Assembly (NCBI GenBank): GCA_013141055.1
Contig: JABFRS010000002.1
Coordinates: forward strand, 62,001 to 126,000
Length of the DNA: 64,000 nt
Source of the DNA: Cyclobacteriaceae bacterium
Lineage (GTDB): Bacteria > Bacteroidota > Bacteroidia > Cytophagales > Cyclobacteriaceae
Reading direction: 5' to 3'
The notes under the pieces are model-generated. The model saw only the letters and a list, made by a program, of their open reading frames with translations, was not told where the DNA came from and made no database searches. Position numbers and translations under genes: made by a program. Each line of letters opens with the position of its first letter. Position 1 is the first letter of the stretch. Positions 37,089-46,080 of this stretch are shown here, one piece after another.

Positions 37089-37643
37089 ATGGAGACAACA
37101 GCCGATCTATTAATCCGGGAGTATCCTGTGAGTGAAATGATTTTCAAGCAGCTTTATGAGTCATGCTTTCCAACATCTGCACGATGGGTTGCAAAGATGA
37201 ATGGGAGCTTTGAAGATGCAAGTGACATTTTTCAGGATGCTTTGATCATTTATTACGAAAAGAATCAGATAAAGAATTTTGAGATCAACACTTCCGTGAA
37301 TGCTTACATTCTTGGAATCGTCAAACACTTATGGATCAGAAAATTCAAAGATGATGCCCGCAACGTATCGCTTAGTGAAATAGAATCGCGGATAAGTATT
37401 CCTTCAGATTTCTTCCCTGCTCCTAATACAGAAAAGTTATTGCAGTTCCTGGAAAGCACAGGGCGACAATGTCTTGAGTTATTGAGCGCATTCTATTACG
37501 AAGGATTGAACATGAAACAACTTTCCCAGAGAATGAATTTCAAGGGTGAGCGATCAGCAACTGTTCAGAAATATAAATGCATTGAGAAATTAAGGAATAC
37601 GATCAAACAAAAAGCAATTGGCTATGAGGACTTCGTTGAATGA
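37089..37643 (+). CDS. ECF-type RNA polymerase sigma factor
   Basis: A 184-residue sigma-70-family protein. Region 2 (FEDASDIFQDALIIYYEKNQ) and region 4 (GLNMKQLSQRMNFKGERSATVQKYKCIEKLR) are typical of ECF factors. It lacks a FecR-type partner downstream; instead a 91-base-like small acidic protein overlaps its 3' end, followed at once by a clpP-like gene. That order suggests the sigma factor and the protease are linked in a stress or envelope response. No autoregulated promoter was identified. Confidence 0.85.
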   Translation: METTADLLIREYPVSEMIFKQLYESCFPTSARWVAKMNGSFEDASDIFQDALIIYYEKNQIKNFEINTSVNAYILGIVKHLWIRKFKDDARNVSLSEIESRISIPSDFFPAPNTEKLLQFLESTGRQCLELLSAFYYEGLNMKQLSQRMNFKGERSATVQKYKCIEKLRNTIKQKAIGYEDFVE

Positions 37644-37893
37644 TATTCAGGAAATAGAAAAATTTCAACGTGAGGAATTGTCTCCCGGTGATTCTATTCT
37701 CTTTCAGGTAAGAATGATTCTTGATCCGGTGCTAAAACTGAATGTCACCTTTCAGAATATTATTCTGCAGGTGGTGCAACTTTATCATCGCAAAAAATTA
37801 AAAGTGGAAGTAAAGCAGATACATCATGATTTGTTCTCCTCTCCTTCCTCGCTTGAATTTCAACAAACCGTCAAACAAATTTTTAAATCATAG
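37624..37893 (+). CDS. Small hypothetical protein coupled to the ECF sigma factor
   Basis: An 89-residue protein starting at the ATG at 37624, overlapping the sigma gene by 20 bases. It is predicted to be helical and mixed-charge (RTSLNDIQEIEKFQREEL, FQNIILQVVQLYHRKKLKVE), has no membrane helix and no Cys/His zinc motif. It may regulate the sigma factor, like small helical anti-sigma proteins, but that is only suggested by coupling. It ends one base before the clpP-like start. Confidence 0.6.
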   Translation: MRTSLNDIQEIEKFQREELSPGDSILFQVRMILDPVLKLNVTFQNIILQVVQLYHRKKLKVEVKQIHHDLFSSPSSLEFQQTVKQIFKS

Positions 37894-37894
37894 T

Positions 37895-38533
37895 ATGATA
37901 AAATCATCCCTGATTCCCATGGTTCTTGATGGAAGAGGTGAACGAGCCTATGACATCTTCAGTCTTCTATTACAAGAACGAATTATTATACTCGGTACAG
38001 GGATCGATGATTCAGTCGCGAATGTGATTGTTGCTCAACTCTTGTATCTCAACAGCCTGGATCAGAAAAAGCCCATTAATTTATATATCAATAGTCCTGG
38101 AGGTGTTGTTTATGCCGGACTTGCCATATACGATACAATGCAAATGATCTCTGCTCCTGTTTCAACACTTGCCATTGGTGTTTCTGCCAGTATGGGAACT
38201 GCTTTATTGACTGCTGGAGCGAAAGGTAAGCGATACGCGTTGCCACACTCCACCATTCATATGCATCCCACAGGTGGTGGAGCGCAGGGTTATACAGAAG
38301 ATGTTAGAATAGCATCTCATGAACAAGAAAGATTACAAGCTCAGCTTTTTCATTTGATGGGTAAGCACTCCGGCCATACGCGAAAGGAAATTGAAGAGCA
38401 TTTCTTAAGAGATCGGTACATGAGTGCCCCTGAGGCACAACAGTTTGGATTGATCGATGAGGTCATTGGAGACATCAGTGATGTGATATCGCTGAAGAAA
38501 GGTGAGTTTGAGGTGAAGATTTTCGGTGAGTAA
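37895..38533 (+). CDS. ClpP-family protease subunit
   Basis: A 212-residue ClpP-like serine protease. The triad is visible: S99 in GVSASMGTALL, H124 in IHMHPTGGGAQGY and D173 in LRDRYMSAPEA. Length agrees with ClpP after removing a false upstream extension. The immediate coupling to an ECF sigma gene and the absence of tig and clpX neighbours indicate a second, non-housekeeping ClpP, perhaps pairing with a different AAA+ partner elsewhere in the genome. Confident as ClpP family, less so as to whether it is the only copy. Confidence 0.9.
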   Translation: MIKSSLIPMVLDGRGERAYDIFSLLLQERIIILGTGIDDSVANVIVAQLLYLNSLDQKKPINLYINSPGGVVYAGLAIYDTMQMISAPVSTLAIGVSASMGTALLTAGAKGKRYALPHSTIHMHPTGGGAQGYTEDVRIASHEQERLQAQLFHLMGKHSGHTRKEIEEHFLRDRYMSAPEAQQFGLIDEVIGDISDVISLKKGEFEVKIFGE

Positions 38534-38788
38534 ATCTTTTTACCCTGAACTTTGATCTGTTGACAATTCGGTTGGGGGTAAAGGCATTTATCTTAAGGAT
38601 ACAAAATCACCAATGAATTTACACCCTTAGAATCAATAATTGGGAATTCTAATCCCTTTTAGGGAATTTACTGTAGAATTTTCTCTACACTTGCAAGACG
38701 GCGGAAATTTACACCCACAGGCAACCTCTGCCTGCCGTGGCATAATAATAACAGTCAATAAGCCGTTGTAAAACCAAAATTTAAAAGA
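38534..38788. other. Gene-free stretch with short repeats
   Basis: No gene is seen in these 255 bases. AATTTACACCC occurs at 38616-38626 and again at 38706-38716, 90 bases apart. A 6-bp perfect hairpin (CAGGCA, loop ACCTC, TGCCTG) lies at 38718-38734. These may be regulatory, but nothing was assigned. A transcription start for the next gene probably lies here. Confidence 0.5.
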
Positions 38789-39325
38789 ATGAAATCAACA
38801 AGAAATTCGTTAGGACTCATCATACTGGCTTTCTTCCTCATTTTCGCTTCAGGATGTAAGAGCAAAAAGAAGGCAATGGAAGCCGCAGCCGAAAAAGCAA
38901 GAATTGAACAGGAAGCCAAGCTTCGACAGCAGGAAGAAGATAAGCGGATGAAGGAAGCGGAAGAGAAAGCAAAGATGGAACTCGCTGCTCAACAGGAAGC
39001 AGAAAGAAAGGCCGCTGAAGCTGCCGCTGCTGCCACCAGCACTCCAAAGTCAAAACTCAATCAGTATTTTGATTCGATATCCGGTGCATCGAGTGTGGCA
39101 TCTGCCAACAGCAGTATAAACGAAGCACTTGCAATGTTCTCATCTCCTGACACACCTGTCTTGATCATTATCAGCGAATCAAATGGTCAGAAGGATTATG
39201 ATAAACCAACGACCATTAAGGGTTATCTGAACTATCTGAAGGATCAGCGCAAGAATATCAATCGCATTGAAAGTCTGCAGTTTGATAGCGCTGGTAAGAT
39301 AAAAGAAGTTGAGCTTCGTAAGTAA
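38789..39325 (+). CDS. Lipoprotein with a charged Glu/Lys/Ala-rich coiled coil
   Basis: A 178-residue lipoprotein (MKSTRNSLGLIILAFFLIF, lipobox FASGC). Residues 25-85 form a continuous charged helix of Lys, Glu, Ala, Arg and Gln (KKKAMEAAAEKARIEQEAKL), and the C-terminal 90 residues fold separately (LIIISESNGQKDYDKPTTIK). It resembles stalk-type envelope lipoproteins rather than TolA-type proteins. It is the first of four genes (to 43383) in the same direction. A link to envelope structure or cell-surface assembly is inferred. Confidence 0.7.
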   Translation: MKSTRNSLGLIILAFFLIFASGCKSKKKAMEAAAEKARIEQEAKLRQQEEDKRMKEAEEKAKMELAAQQEAERKAAEAAAAATSTPKSKLNQYFDSISGASSVASANSSINEALAMFSSPDTPVLIIISESNGQKDYDKPTTIKGYLNYLKDQRKNINRIESLQFDSAGKIKEVELRK

Positions 39326-39354
39326 GAACTAACACCACTATAAATAATACTACC

Positions 39355-39939
39355 ATGGTTTATACCAAATCAAAATATCTATTCGCAGTTCTATTTAGCT
39401 TTTTCGCTGCTGCCAATGTTTTCGCTCAAAATGCTGAGATAAGTCCTCAGCGGAAGCAGGCTATTGATTCCCTCGCGTTGGAAAAAGTGAAAGATCTTAG
39501 CAAATACATTGCTATCATAGGCAATAAGAAGACTCCATTTTCAGAAGCCAACCGGGTTATGGATCGTGCAGAAGAGTTGTTCACCCCTGGAAGTGAAATG
39601 GGTGTATCTTCTATCAAACGTAAAGAAGTTAATTACTACAAAGTTCGTAAGTATTTCGAACGCCTGATGGCGCTTAGCTATGATCGTGTTACAATCGAAT
39701 GGTATGACATTCATTATATAAGTGATCTTGAACGTCAACCGGATGGTCGTTATGTAGGTGTTGTCACCATATACCAGAAGTTTGAAGGAACATCCGATGA
39801 TGGAATGAAATATAAAGACACAACGAAGAAGGATATCACAATTTACGTTGAGCGTAAGAAGACGCAGATTGCCGGAAGAACAATTGAGTTCTGGGACGTG
39901 TTGCTTGGTGACATTCGCGTTACAGAGACGAGTGCCTAA
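39355..39939 (+). CDS. Secreted hypothetical protein
   Basis: A 194-residue protein with a signal peptide (LFAVLFSFFAAANVFAQ). The mature part is mixed alpha/beta with no Cys pairs or catalytic motif recognisable (DRAEELFTPGSEMG, WYDIHYISDLERQPDGRYVG). It lies 29 bases after the coiled-coil lipoprotein and before the next cluster gene, after a strong terminator at 39960-39999. It may belong to the same envelope complex, but this is inference. Confidence 0.65.
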   Translation: MVYTKSKYLFAVLFSFFAAANVFAQNAEISPQRKQAIDSLALEKVKDLSKYIAIIGNKKTPFSEANRVMDRAEELFTPGSEMGVSSIKRKEVNYYKVRKYFERLMALSYDRVTIEWYDIHYISDLERQPDGRYVGVVTIYQKFEGTSDDGMKYKDTTKKDITIYVERKKTQIAGRTIEFWDVLLGDIRVTETSA

Positions 39940-39959
39940 GTAATATCCAATAAAATAAC

Positions 39960-39999
39960 TGGGCACATGGAATTAATACCTCTATGTGCCCATGTTTTT
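39960..39999 (+). terminator. Intrinsic terminator after the secreted hypothetical protein
   Basis: TGGGCACAT (39960-39968) pairs with ATGTGCCCA (39984-39992) with a 15-base loop, followed by TGTTTTTA. It lies inside the four-gene cluster, so the following two genes may need their own promoter or read-through. Confidence 0.7.
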
Positions 40000-40019
40000 A
40001 AAAATCCAATTCACGATTG

Positions 40020-40850
40020 ATGCGATTCACAATTCTTACATTCTTTGTTTTAATAATTTCTTTTTCCACCAGGGCTCAGATCGTCAGTGATAATATCGAC
40101 GAGACAAAACTCTATGCAGAATCGAAGCAAGTCAATCAATTCTTCAGAAGATTTAACGGCGAGGAAGACGAAAAAGGTAAGCGCTACTACCCTGCTGACA
40201 AGCTTTACAGAACAGCAAAGCTTAGAAAGAAATATTTAGAAATTCTTTTTGACGCCAGCAACACAGGAATGAGCAATGCGCTCAAAACTGAATTTGTCAA
40301 AGCTTTGCTTGATAAACCTGATGCTTCGATCCTTGACTTCCATGGAAAGAACTGGTACTCTGAAGTTCAGACGCTCTTTGTCATCAATGGAAAAGAACAT
40401 ACCGTCACCCTGTTTATGGAACTCGAAAAAGACCATCTTGGGTCTAAATGGGTGATTGAGAGTGCTCATGCCGATATCTTCAAACCATATTTTGTGAGGG
40501 ACACATTAAAAGTTGGAAGATTTTTACATCCCATGAGTCACGAGCTTGATTTTATGAACATGCGGAAAGCATTTTCGAACACTGATAGCGTCAGTCAGTT
40601 CACTGTTAAAAGATTTACGCCAGATCATCTTTCGGTATTACTGTATGAGATTAAAAAGGGGAATGCAGTTTTTAAATCTGTTGAGCAGGTTAAATTCCAT
40701 TTTTTTCAGATTCCAGGATGGTATTTCGAAATATCAGAATTCAATCGATCCGGATATAATACCGGCTGGCTCATTTCGAATCTTGTCAAATTAAAAGATG
40801 ATTCAGATAAAAAAGTCCTACTTAAATATCTTCACTATGAATCGCGGTAA
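40020..40850 (+). CDS. Secreted hypothetical protein
   Basis: A 276-residue protein with a signal peptide (MRFTILTFFVLIISFSTRAQ). No known domain is recognised. The sequence is mixed with many aromatic residues and a long strand-rich section (VEQVKFHFFQIPGWYFEISE). The stop overlaps the next gene start region by 14 bases, a sign of coupling to the LRR protein. I prefer the ATG at 40020; a TTG lies one codon upstream. Confidence 0.65.
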   Translation: MRFTILTFFVLIISFSTRAQIVSDNIDETKLYAESKQVNQFFRRFNGEEDEKGKRYYPADKLYRTAKLRKKYLEILFDASNTGMSNALKTEFVKALLDKPDASILDFHGKNWYSEVQTLFVINGKEHTVTLFMELEKDHLGSKWVIESAHADIFKPYFVRDTLKVGRFLHPMSHELDFMNMRKAFSNTDSVSQFTVKRFTPDHLSVLLYEIKKGNAVFKSVEQVKFHFFQIPGWYFEISEFNRSGYNTGWLISNLVKLKDDSDKKVLLKYLHYESR

Positions 40851-43383
40851 GCTGTGGTTAATCACAGTTTTTCTGATGTGCTTCACAGTCTTTGCGGAAG
40901 CTCAGAAGACATCTTCCAAAAAGCCTGTTAAGAAAACAGAAACAAAAAAGACTGTTAAAAAATCAGATGCCAGGAAGACAACCAAGACGACCACCAAACA
41001 AACACCTAAGAAGGAAGTAAAACCTGATCCCGCGCCGGATGTTGTCGAAGATCAGAAAAAGATCAGAAACATCGTCTCGGTATTTGAATTCATGCTCAAT
41101 ACACTTGGAAACAGCGCGACTTCTGCCCGTGATAAGGATGTGATCGTCACGGAAAGTTATTCCAAGATATTCAGAGATTCCAAAGTTCAGATCGAAGATG
41201 ATCTGGTGGCCGATCGGTTGGTTGTTACCAACAAGGATATCATGGCATACCTTAAAGATGTTGAATTCTTCTTTTCAGAAGCAAAATTTGAAATGAATAT
41301 TGATAACATTCAGAACGGACTGAATGGTGAAAATAAAAATTTCTATAAGGTCTCTATTACCCGTAACCTTAAAGCCACCACAATTGATGGAAAGACCATC
41401 AACACAACAGTGCCTCGTTTTATAGAGATCAATTATGATCCTGAATCGCAGGACTTAAAAATTGTAAGCATCTATACAACCCAATTCAGTGGGAAGGATG
41501 CTATGACAAACTGGTGGTCACAGTTATCGAACGAGTGGAAGGAAATTTTTAAAAAGAAGATCAACCTTACCGATAGCGCTACGCTACTGGACATAAAGAA
41601 TATTGTTGCCATCGAAGAGTTTGACTTAAGCAACAATCGCTTCATCACATCTATTGAGCCACTTTCTTTTCTAACAAGATTAAAGAAACTAAATATCTCA
41701 AATACGGCTATATCAGATCTGGTGCCTATCAGGAACCTTAGCGATCTATCAGAGTTGAATATTTCTAATACGAAGGTTAAGGAAATTTCTTTGTTGAGAT
41801 ATGTTGTCAATCTTACCAATCTGAATTTCAATGACACTGAAGTCTCGGATATTTCCGTTGTTGAGAAAATGACCCATCTTCAGCGCCTGGAAGCAGGTGC
41901 CCCTAATGTGAGTGACCTCTCTACAATCAGTAGTCTTTCTGAACTTACCTTCATAAGTCTTGAAGGAAGTAATGTTGCTAGCCTGTCTCCTCTTCAGAAT
42001 CTCACTCAGCTTACAGAGATTAATCTTTCTCAATCACCTATCACCGACATTGCTCCGCTCGCAGGTCTTAAAAAAGTTACCATACTGGAAATTGACAGCA
42101 CCAGGATTACCAACATCTCTTCACTCAGCGGAATGGAAAGCCTCAAAGTTCTGCATGCAAATCATACTATGATTGCAGATTTGCTTCCCTTGGCGAAACT
42201 GACACAACTGGAGAAGATCTATTGCGATCAGACAAGTATTAAGCAACCTGCTGCTGATGCATTTATAAAAATGAATCCGAAGGTTTTGATTATCTATGAT
42301 TCAAAAGACCTTCGCTCGTGGTGGGATGGATTGTCTGCCGAATGGCAGCAAATATTCAATAAAACCTCAAAGATCAGTCAACAGCCCACGAAGGAAGAGC
42401 TGGCAATCGTTACTAACAGGGACTCGATCAATCTGGGGACAAACAACCGTATTAAAAGTCTTGAACCCTTGCGAAAACTTCCCAAACTTAAAGTTATTAC
42501 AGCACATAATCCGGAGATTACCAGTCTGACACCACTCGAAAATCATACAGAGATAAAATACCTCGACATCAGCGGAACTTCAGTAATGGACGTTTCTCCT
42601 GCAGCAAAGTTTACAAAACTTAAAATTCTAAATGCAAATAAAACTAAGGTCGAAAATCTCGACCCACTCAGTAAGTTAGCAACATTGGAAAAGATCTATG
42701 CCGACCAAACAGGCATTCAGGATTTTATTGCAAAAGAGTTTCTGGAAAAGAATCCAAAATGCCTGTTGATTTATAAAACCATTCACCTTGATCGATGGTG
42801 GACTAATCTTTCTGAAAACTGGAAGAGCATTTTTAAGGTGCAGTTGGGTGATAGTGTTAAAAATACTGAAAGCTTGCACAAGCTTGTGGAGTCTGAGCAG
42901 TTTCACTTTAAAGACTCTCCTGTGGGTGATCTTTCTGCGCTGAATGAATTTGTAAGATTAAAAGAGCTACATTTTTCCGGAACTTCAATTTCTGAAATTC
43001 CGGCGATGGAGAACCTTTCATCATTGAAGTCTTTGCATGCTACCAACAGTCCACTTCAGAATCTTGAGTCCTTGAGCAAGATGACTGTTCTTGAAGACCT
43101 GGATATTTCTAACACGCCTATAGACGAATTGAAATTCCTTTCGGGAATGGTGAGCCTTAAAAAGCTCAACTGTGCTGGTACACAGATCAAGCGACTGGAT
43201 GCTCTTGTCTCTTTGAAATCATTGGAGTTCTTGGATTGTTCCAATACCCGTGTCGGGAACATTGATCCATTGCTTCAATTGTCATTAAAGACTTTGAAAT
43301 GTTTCAACACCAAAGTCTCTACCCGCTCGATTGAAGGATTCAAGAAGAAGAAACCTGATTGCAATGTGGTGTATTACAGATAA
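40837..43383 (+). CDS. Leucine-rich-repeat secreted protein with three WW/LS/EW modules
   Basis: An 848-residue secreted protein. After the signal (LWLITVFLMCFTVFAEAQ) comes a Lys/Thr-rich linker (about 20-70), a mixed domain (about 75-230), then LRRs of the internalin-like 22-residue type (NISNTAISDLVPIRNLSDLS). The protein contains three copies of a module beginning WWxxLSxEWxxIF: NWWSQLSNEWKEIFKK, SWWDGLSAEWQQIFNK and RWWTNLSENWKSIFKV, each followed by LRRs; the first two modules end with a DQT-type turn. No sortase or T9SS tail is seen, so it may be periplasmic or surface-exposed. The function is probably protein binding. Confidence 0.75.
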   Translation: MNRGKLWLITVFLMCFTVFAEAQKTSSKKPVKKTETKKTVKKSDARKTTKTTTKQTPKKEVKPDPAPDVVEDQKKIRNIVSVFEFMLNTLGNSATSARDKDVIVTESYSKIFRDSKVQIEDDLVADRLVVTNKDIMAYLKDVEFFFSEAKFEMNIDNIQNGLNGENKNFYKVSITRNLKATTIDGKTINTTVPRFIEINYDPESQDLKIVSIYTTQFSGKDAMTNWWSQLSNEWKEIFKKKINLTDSATLLDIKNIVAIEEFDLSNNRFITSIEPLSFLTRLKKLNISNTAISDLVPIRNLSDLSELNISNTKVKEISLLRYVVNLTNLNFNDTEVSDISVVEKMTHLQRLEAGAPNVSDLSTISSLSELTFISLEGSNVASLSPLQNLTQLTEINLSQSPITDIAPLAGLKKVTILEIDSTRITNISSLSGMESLKVLHANHTMIADLLPLAKLTQLEKIYCDQTSIKQPAADAFIKMNPKVLIIYDSKDLRSWWDGLSAEWQQIFNKTSKISQQPTKEELAIVTNRDSINLGTNNRIKSLEPLRKLPKLKVITAHNPEITSLTPLENHTEIKYLDISGTSVMDVSPAAKFTKLKILNANKTKVENLDPLSKLATLEKIYADQTGIQDFIAKEFLEKNPKCLLIYKTIHLDRWWTNLSENWKSIFKVQLGDSVKNTESLHKLVESEQFHFKDSPVGDLSALNEFVRLKELHFSGTSISEIPAMENLSSLKSLHATNSPLQNLESLSKMTVLEDLDISNTPIDELKFLSGMVSLKKLNCAGTQIKRLDALVSLKSLEFLDCSNTRVGNIDPLLQLSLKTLKCFNTKVSTRSIEGFKKKKPDCNVVYYR

Positions 43384-43390
43384 TAAGGAA

Positions 43391-45208
43391 TTAACGATAA
43401 CCTGCTGCCTGCAGTTCAAACAGCTCCGAATATCTTCCTTCGGCATTAATCAGTTCATCATGGGTTCCTAATTCGGCAACGCGTCCGTCAGAGATAACCG
43501 CAATTCGATCCGCCATCCTCACCGTGGAGAATCTATGTGAGATTACAATTCCAATCCGGCCTTTCAGATTTTCCTTTAACTCAGCGAATATTGTAGCCTC
43601 TGCTTCTGGATCCATCGCCGCTGTAGGTTCATCCAGAATCCAAATATCCGCATCACGATACATGATGCGGGCAAGTGCCAGTCGTTGCCATTCACCACCG
43701 GATAGATCATGTCCACCCTCGAAGAGCCTTCCAACATTGGAGTCAAGCCCCTTAGCCATTTTCTTTACAAGCCATTCGCTTCTTGAATCCTCCAGTGCCT
43801 TCATAATGTTGGCATCATCGATGGGACCACTGGTAGGTCGTCCCATGGCAACGTTCTCACGAACTGTAAATTCATAGTTAGCGAAATCCTGAAACAACAC
43901 ACCGATACGACCACGAAGAGCATCAGGGTCGACATCTTTTATATCTATTCCGCCTACTTTTATTGAACCTTTATCAGTATCATAAAACCTGAGAAGAAGT
44001 TTGATGATGGTACTTTTTCCAACACCGTTCTCTCCTACCAGAGCAATCAATTCTCCGTTGTTGATCTTGAGATTAAAATCTTTTACCGCAGAACCTTGCC
44101 CGCTTGGGTATGCAAATGAAACATTTTTGAATTCAACTCCTTCATGAAGATGCGGCGGAATAAGTTTCGGTGTTACAGGTTTGGGAACCAACGGTTCGAT
44201 GGCAAGGAAAGAGAAATAATCTTCCAGGAAAATGGTATGTTGATCTACCGATACAAATGTTCCTGAAATCTGTCCAAGTGTTCCTGAGACTGATGTGAAT
44301 GCTCCTATCACCAGTACAACTCCTCCAGGATCGATTAAACCTGCCGCGCCTTTCAATGCGACAAATAAGTAGGCAAGAGCAAGTGTGGTCCCGGTAATGA
44401 ATCCGGTAAGCAATGTTACACGTGTGCCTGACTTATACATCCTTGCCCGTTGTCTGAATAGACTTTCAGTGACTTTATGATGTCTCTCGATCAGGTAATC
44501 AGCGAGAACGTATGCCCTGATATCTTTTGTAGTTCTTGGTTGCACAAGAAGATCTCCCAGATACCCTCGTTCACGCTCTTCTGAAGTTCGTTTATAAAAG
44601 AACTCATATAATCTTGAAGTCATGCGACTTTCCAGAACCAGAGAAAGGATCGCTGCAGCAAGAGCAAGAAGTACGAGCATGTAATGCAAACTCGCCAGCA
44701 AGGAAGCCATTAGAATGATCGTAATTAGATTTGCGGAAATACCCAGCACAGACCATGTAAGATCTCCTGGTCGCCACGACACATCTCTTTTTGCACGTTC
44801 AAGACGATCATGCCAGTTCGATTGATCAAAGTGACCAAGATCCATTTTGGATGCTTGTGCTAAAAGTCTGCGTTCGGCTTCCAACTCTACCCTACGCACA
44901 AACAAACTTTGTCCATAACCCATATATCCGCTGATAGCACGCTGAATGCAGATTGCTGCCCATAAGCCAAGAACAATCGGCAACATGACGTTGAATGAGA
45001 CAGCATGAATCTTCGCCTGAGCAATATGATTTACAAGACTCGCACCCAGGTATACGGTTATCGGTGTCATCGCTGCGCTCACGATCCCGAGTATCGAAAA
45101 GCGTATAAGTTCATTGGGTGACGCTGCCCATGCAAGAGACATCCCCAACTTTAGATTTTTCCAGACTCTTTTAATTCGACTTGCAAGCTTCGGAGGACTC
45201 GTCTTCAT
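43391..45208 (-). CDS. ABC transporter, fused permease and ATPase
   Basis: A 605-residue half-transporter with a membrane domain (about 25-330) and an ATPase (about 360-600). Walker A is LVGENGVGKSTIIKLL, the signature is LSGGEWQRLALARI, Walker B is ADIWILDEPTAAMDPEA, and the H-loop is VISHRF. It resembles the MsbA/lipid A exporter and multidrug half-transporters; as a half-transporter it would act as a dimer. It converges with the LRR gene, stops eight bases apart, so it is not part of that cluster. The substrate is unknown. Confidence 0.9.
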   Translation of the reverse strand: MKTSPPKLASRIKRVWKNLKLGMSLAWAASPNELIRFSILGIVSAAMTPITVYLGASLVNHIAQAKIHAVSFNVMLPIVLGLWAAICIQRAISGYMGYGQSLFVRRVELEAERRLLAQASKMDLGHFDQSNWHDRLERAKRDVSWRPGDLTWSVLGISANLITIILMASLLASLHYMLVLLALAAAILSLVLESRMTSRLYEFFYKRTSEERERGYLGDLLVQPRTTKDIRAYVLADYLIERHHKVTESLFRQRARMYKSGTRVTLLTGFITGTTLALAYLFVALKGAAGLIDPGGVVLVIGAFTSVSGTLGQISGTFVSVDQHTIFLEDYFSFLAIEPLVPKPVTPKLIPPHLHEGVEFKNVSFAYPSGQGSAVKDFNLKINNGELIALVGENGVGKSTIIKLLLRFYDTDKGSIKVGGIDIKDVDPDALRGRIGVLFQDFANYEFTVRENVAMGRPTSGPIDDANIMKALEDSRSEWLVKKMAKGLDSNVGRLFEGGHDLSGGEWQRLALARIMYRDADIWILDEPTAAMDPEAEATIFAELKENLKGRIGIVISHRFSTVRMADRIAVISDGRVAELGTHDELINAEGRYSELFELQAAGYR

Positions 45209-45329
45209 GTTTGTTTTTAAAGTTTAAAAACGTGAAGACTTCAAAAATTACGCCATCAGAGAGGTTTTAGGAGCTTGAGAAAATTTCAAACGTTTGCTAA
45301 ATGAATAAACCAGCAAAACTTTTTTACGG

Positions 45330-45842
45330 CTATACTCTGGTCAGCGTCTCGGAGAATTTTCCGTTGTCATCACTCCAGATATTTTTTGAATTACCGGTAG
45401 AGCGTTCCTGCATTTCAAGGTAATACCGCTTATTAGTGTTGCCCTCACTTTCCCAGAAATTGATAACATCAAAAACGTTGTATTGGCCCTGCCCGTGCTC
45501 AAGCTTGATATTTTCAGGAGCTCTTTCATCCCAGGATGATTGAAGGAATGTCTGTATAAATTTCCCGGAGGCATCAAATAAAGACATACGTGGAATATTG
45601 CTGATAGTATAATAAGAAGTATATCCTTCAGAAGTTTTAACCCAGTCAACAATAATGTCTCCCGTTTCCGGAACTTTAGTTACCAATGAAGCTACTAATC
45701 TATTATTCATGTCCTTATTATCGGGCATGTCATTCATCATATGATTTTTGTAAACAATTTTCTTCTGAGGAGTTTGAGAAAAAACATTTTCCGTCATGAA
45801 TATGAACAGAAACAGAAAGAGGAACACGATGGATTTTTTCAT
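45330..45842 (-). CDS. Secreted hypothetical protein
   Basis: A 170-residue protein with a signal peptide (IVFLFLFLFIFMTENVFS, cleavage near FSQTPQKK). The mature part is polar with no recognised motif (YYTISNIPRMSLFDASGKF, EMQERSTGNSKNIWSDD). It is isolated, between the ABC transporter and a charged disordered protein. I cannot assign a function. Confidence 0.6.
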   Translation of the reverse strand: MKKSIVFLFLFLFIFMTENVFSQTPQKKIVYKNHMMNDMPDNKDMNNRLVASLVTKVPETGDIIVDWVKTSEGYTSYYTISNIPRMSLFDASGKFIQTFLQSSWDERAPENIKLEHGQGQYNVFDVINFWESEGNTNKRYYLEMQERSTGNSKNIWSDDNGKFSETLTRV

Positions 45843-46049
45843 TTTTTTAATTATTGTTTGTAAGGGCGTGCATGAAAAGCAAATTGATTTTAAGCAAGTA
45901 TTGAATCGCTGTCAGTTGATGTGTCTTTTCATTCTTTGATTTCGACAAAATGAACATGCTTTTTCTGTTACTCATTTGTTTGAGATCGTAATGAGTATAG
46001 TCTTGAAATGTTTCTTCCGGGTACATGGTATTCTTATTTATGAATAGTA

Positions 46050-46073
46050 GAAGCCCCCACGAATGGGAGCTTC
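46050..46073. terminator. Hairpin after the charged protein
   Basis: GAAGCCCC (46050-46057) pairs with GGGAGCTTC (46065-46073) with a one-base bulge. No T run follows, so it is a weak candidate for the minus-strand gene ending at 46081. Confidence 0.3.
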
Positions 46074-46080
46074 ATCTTAT

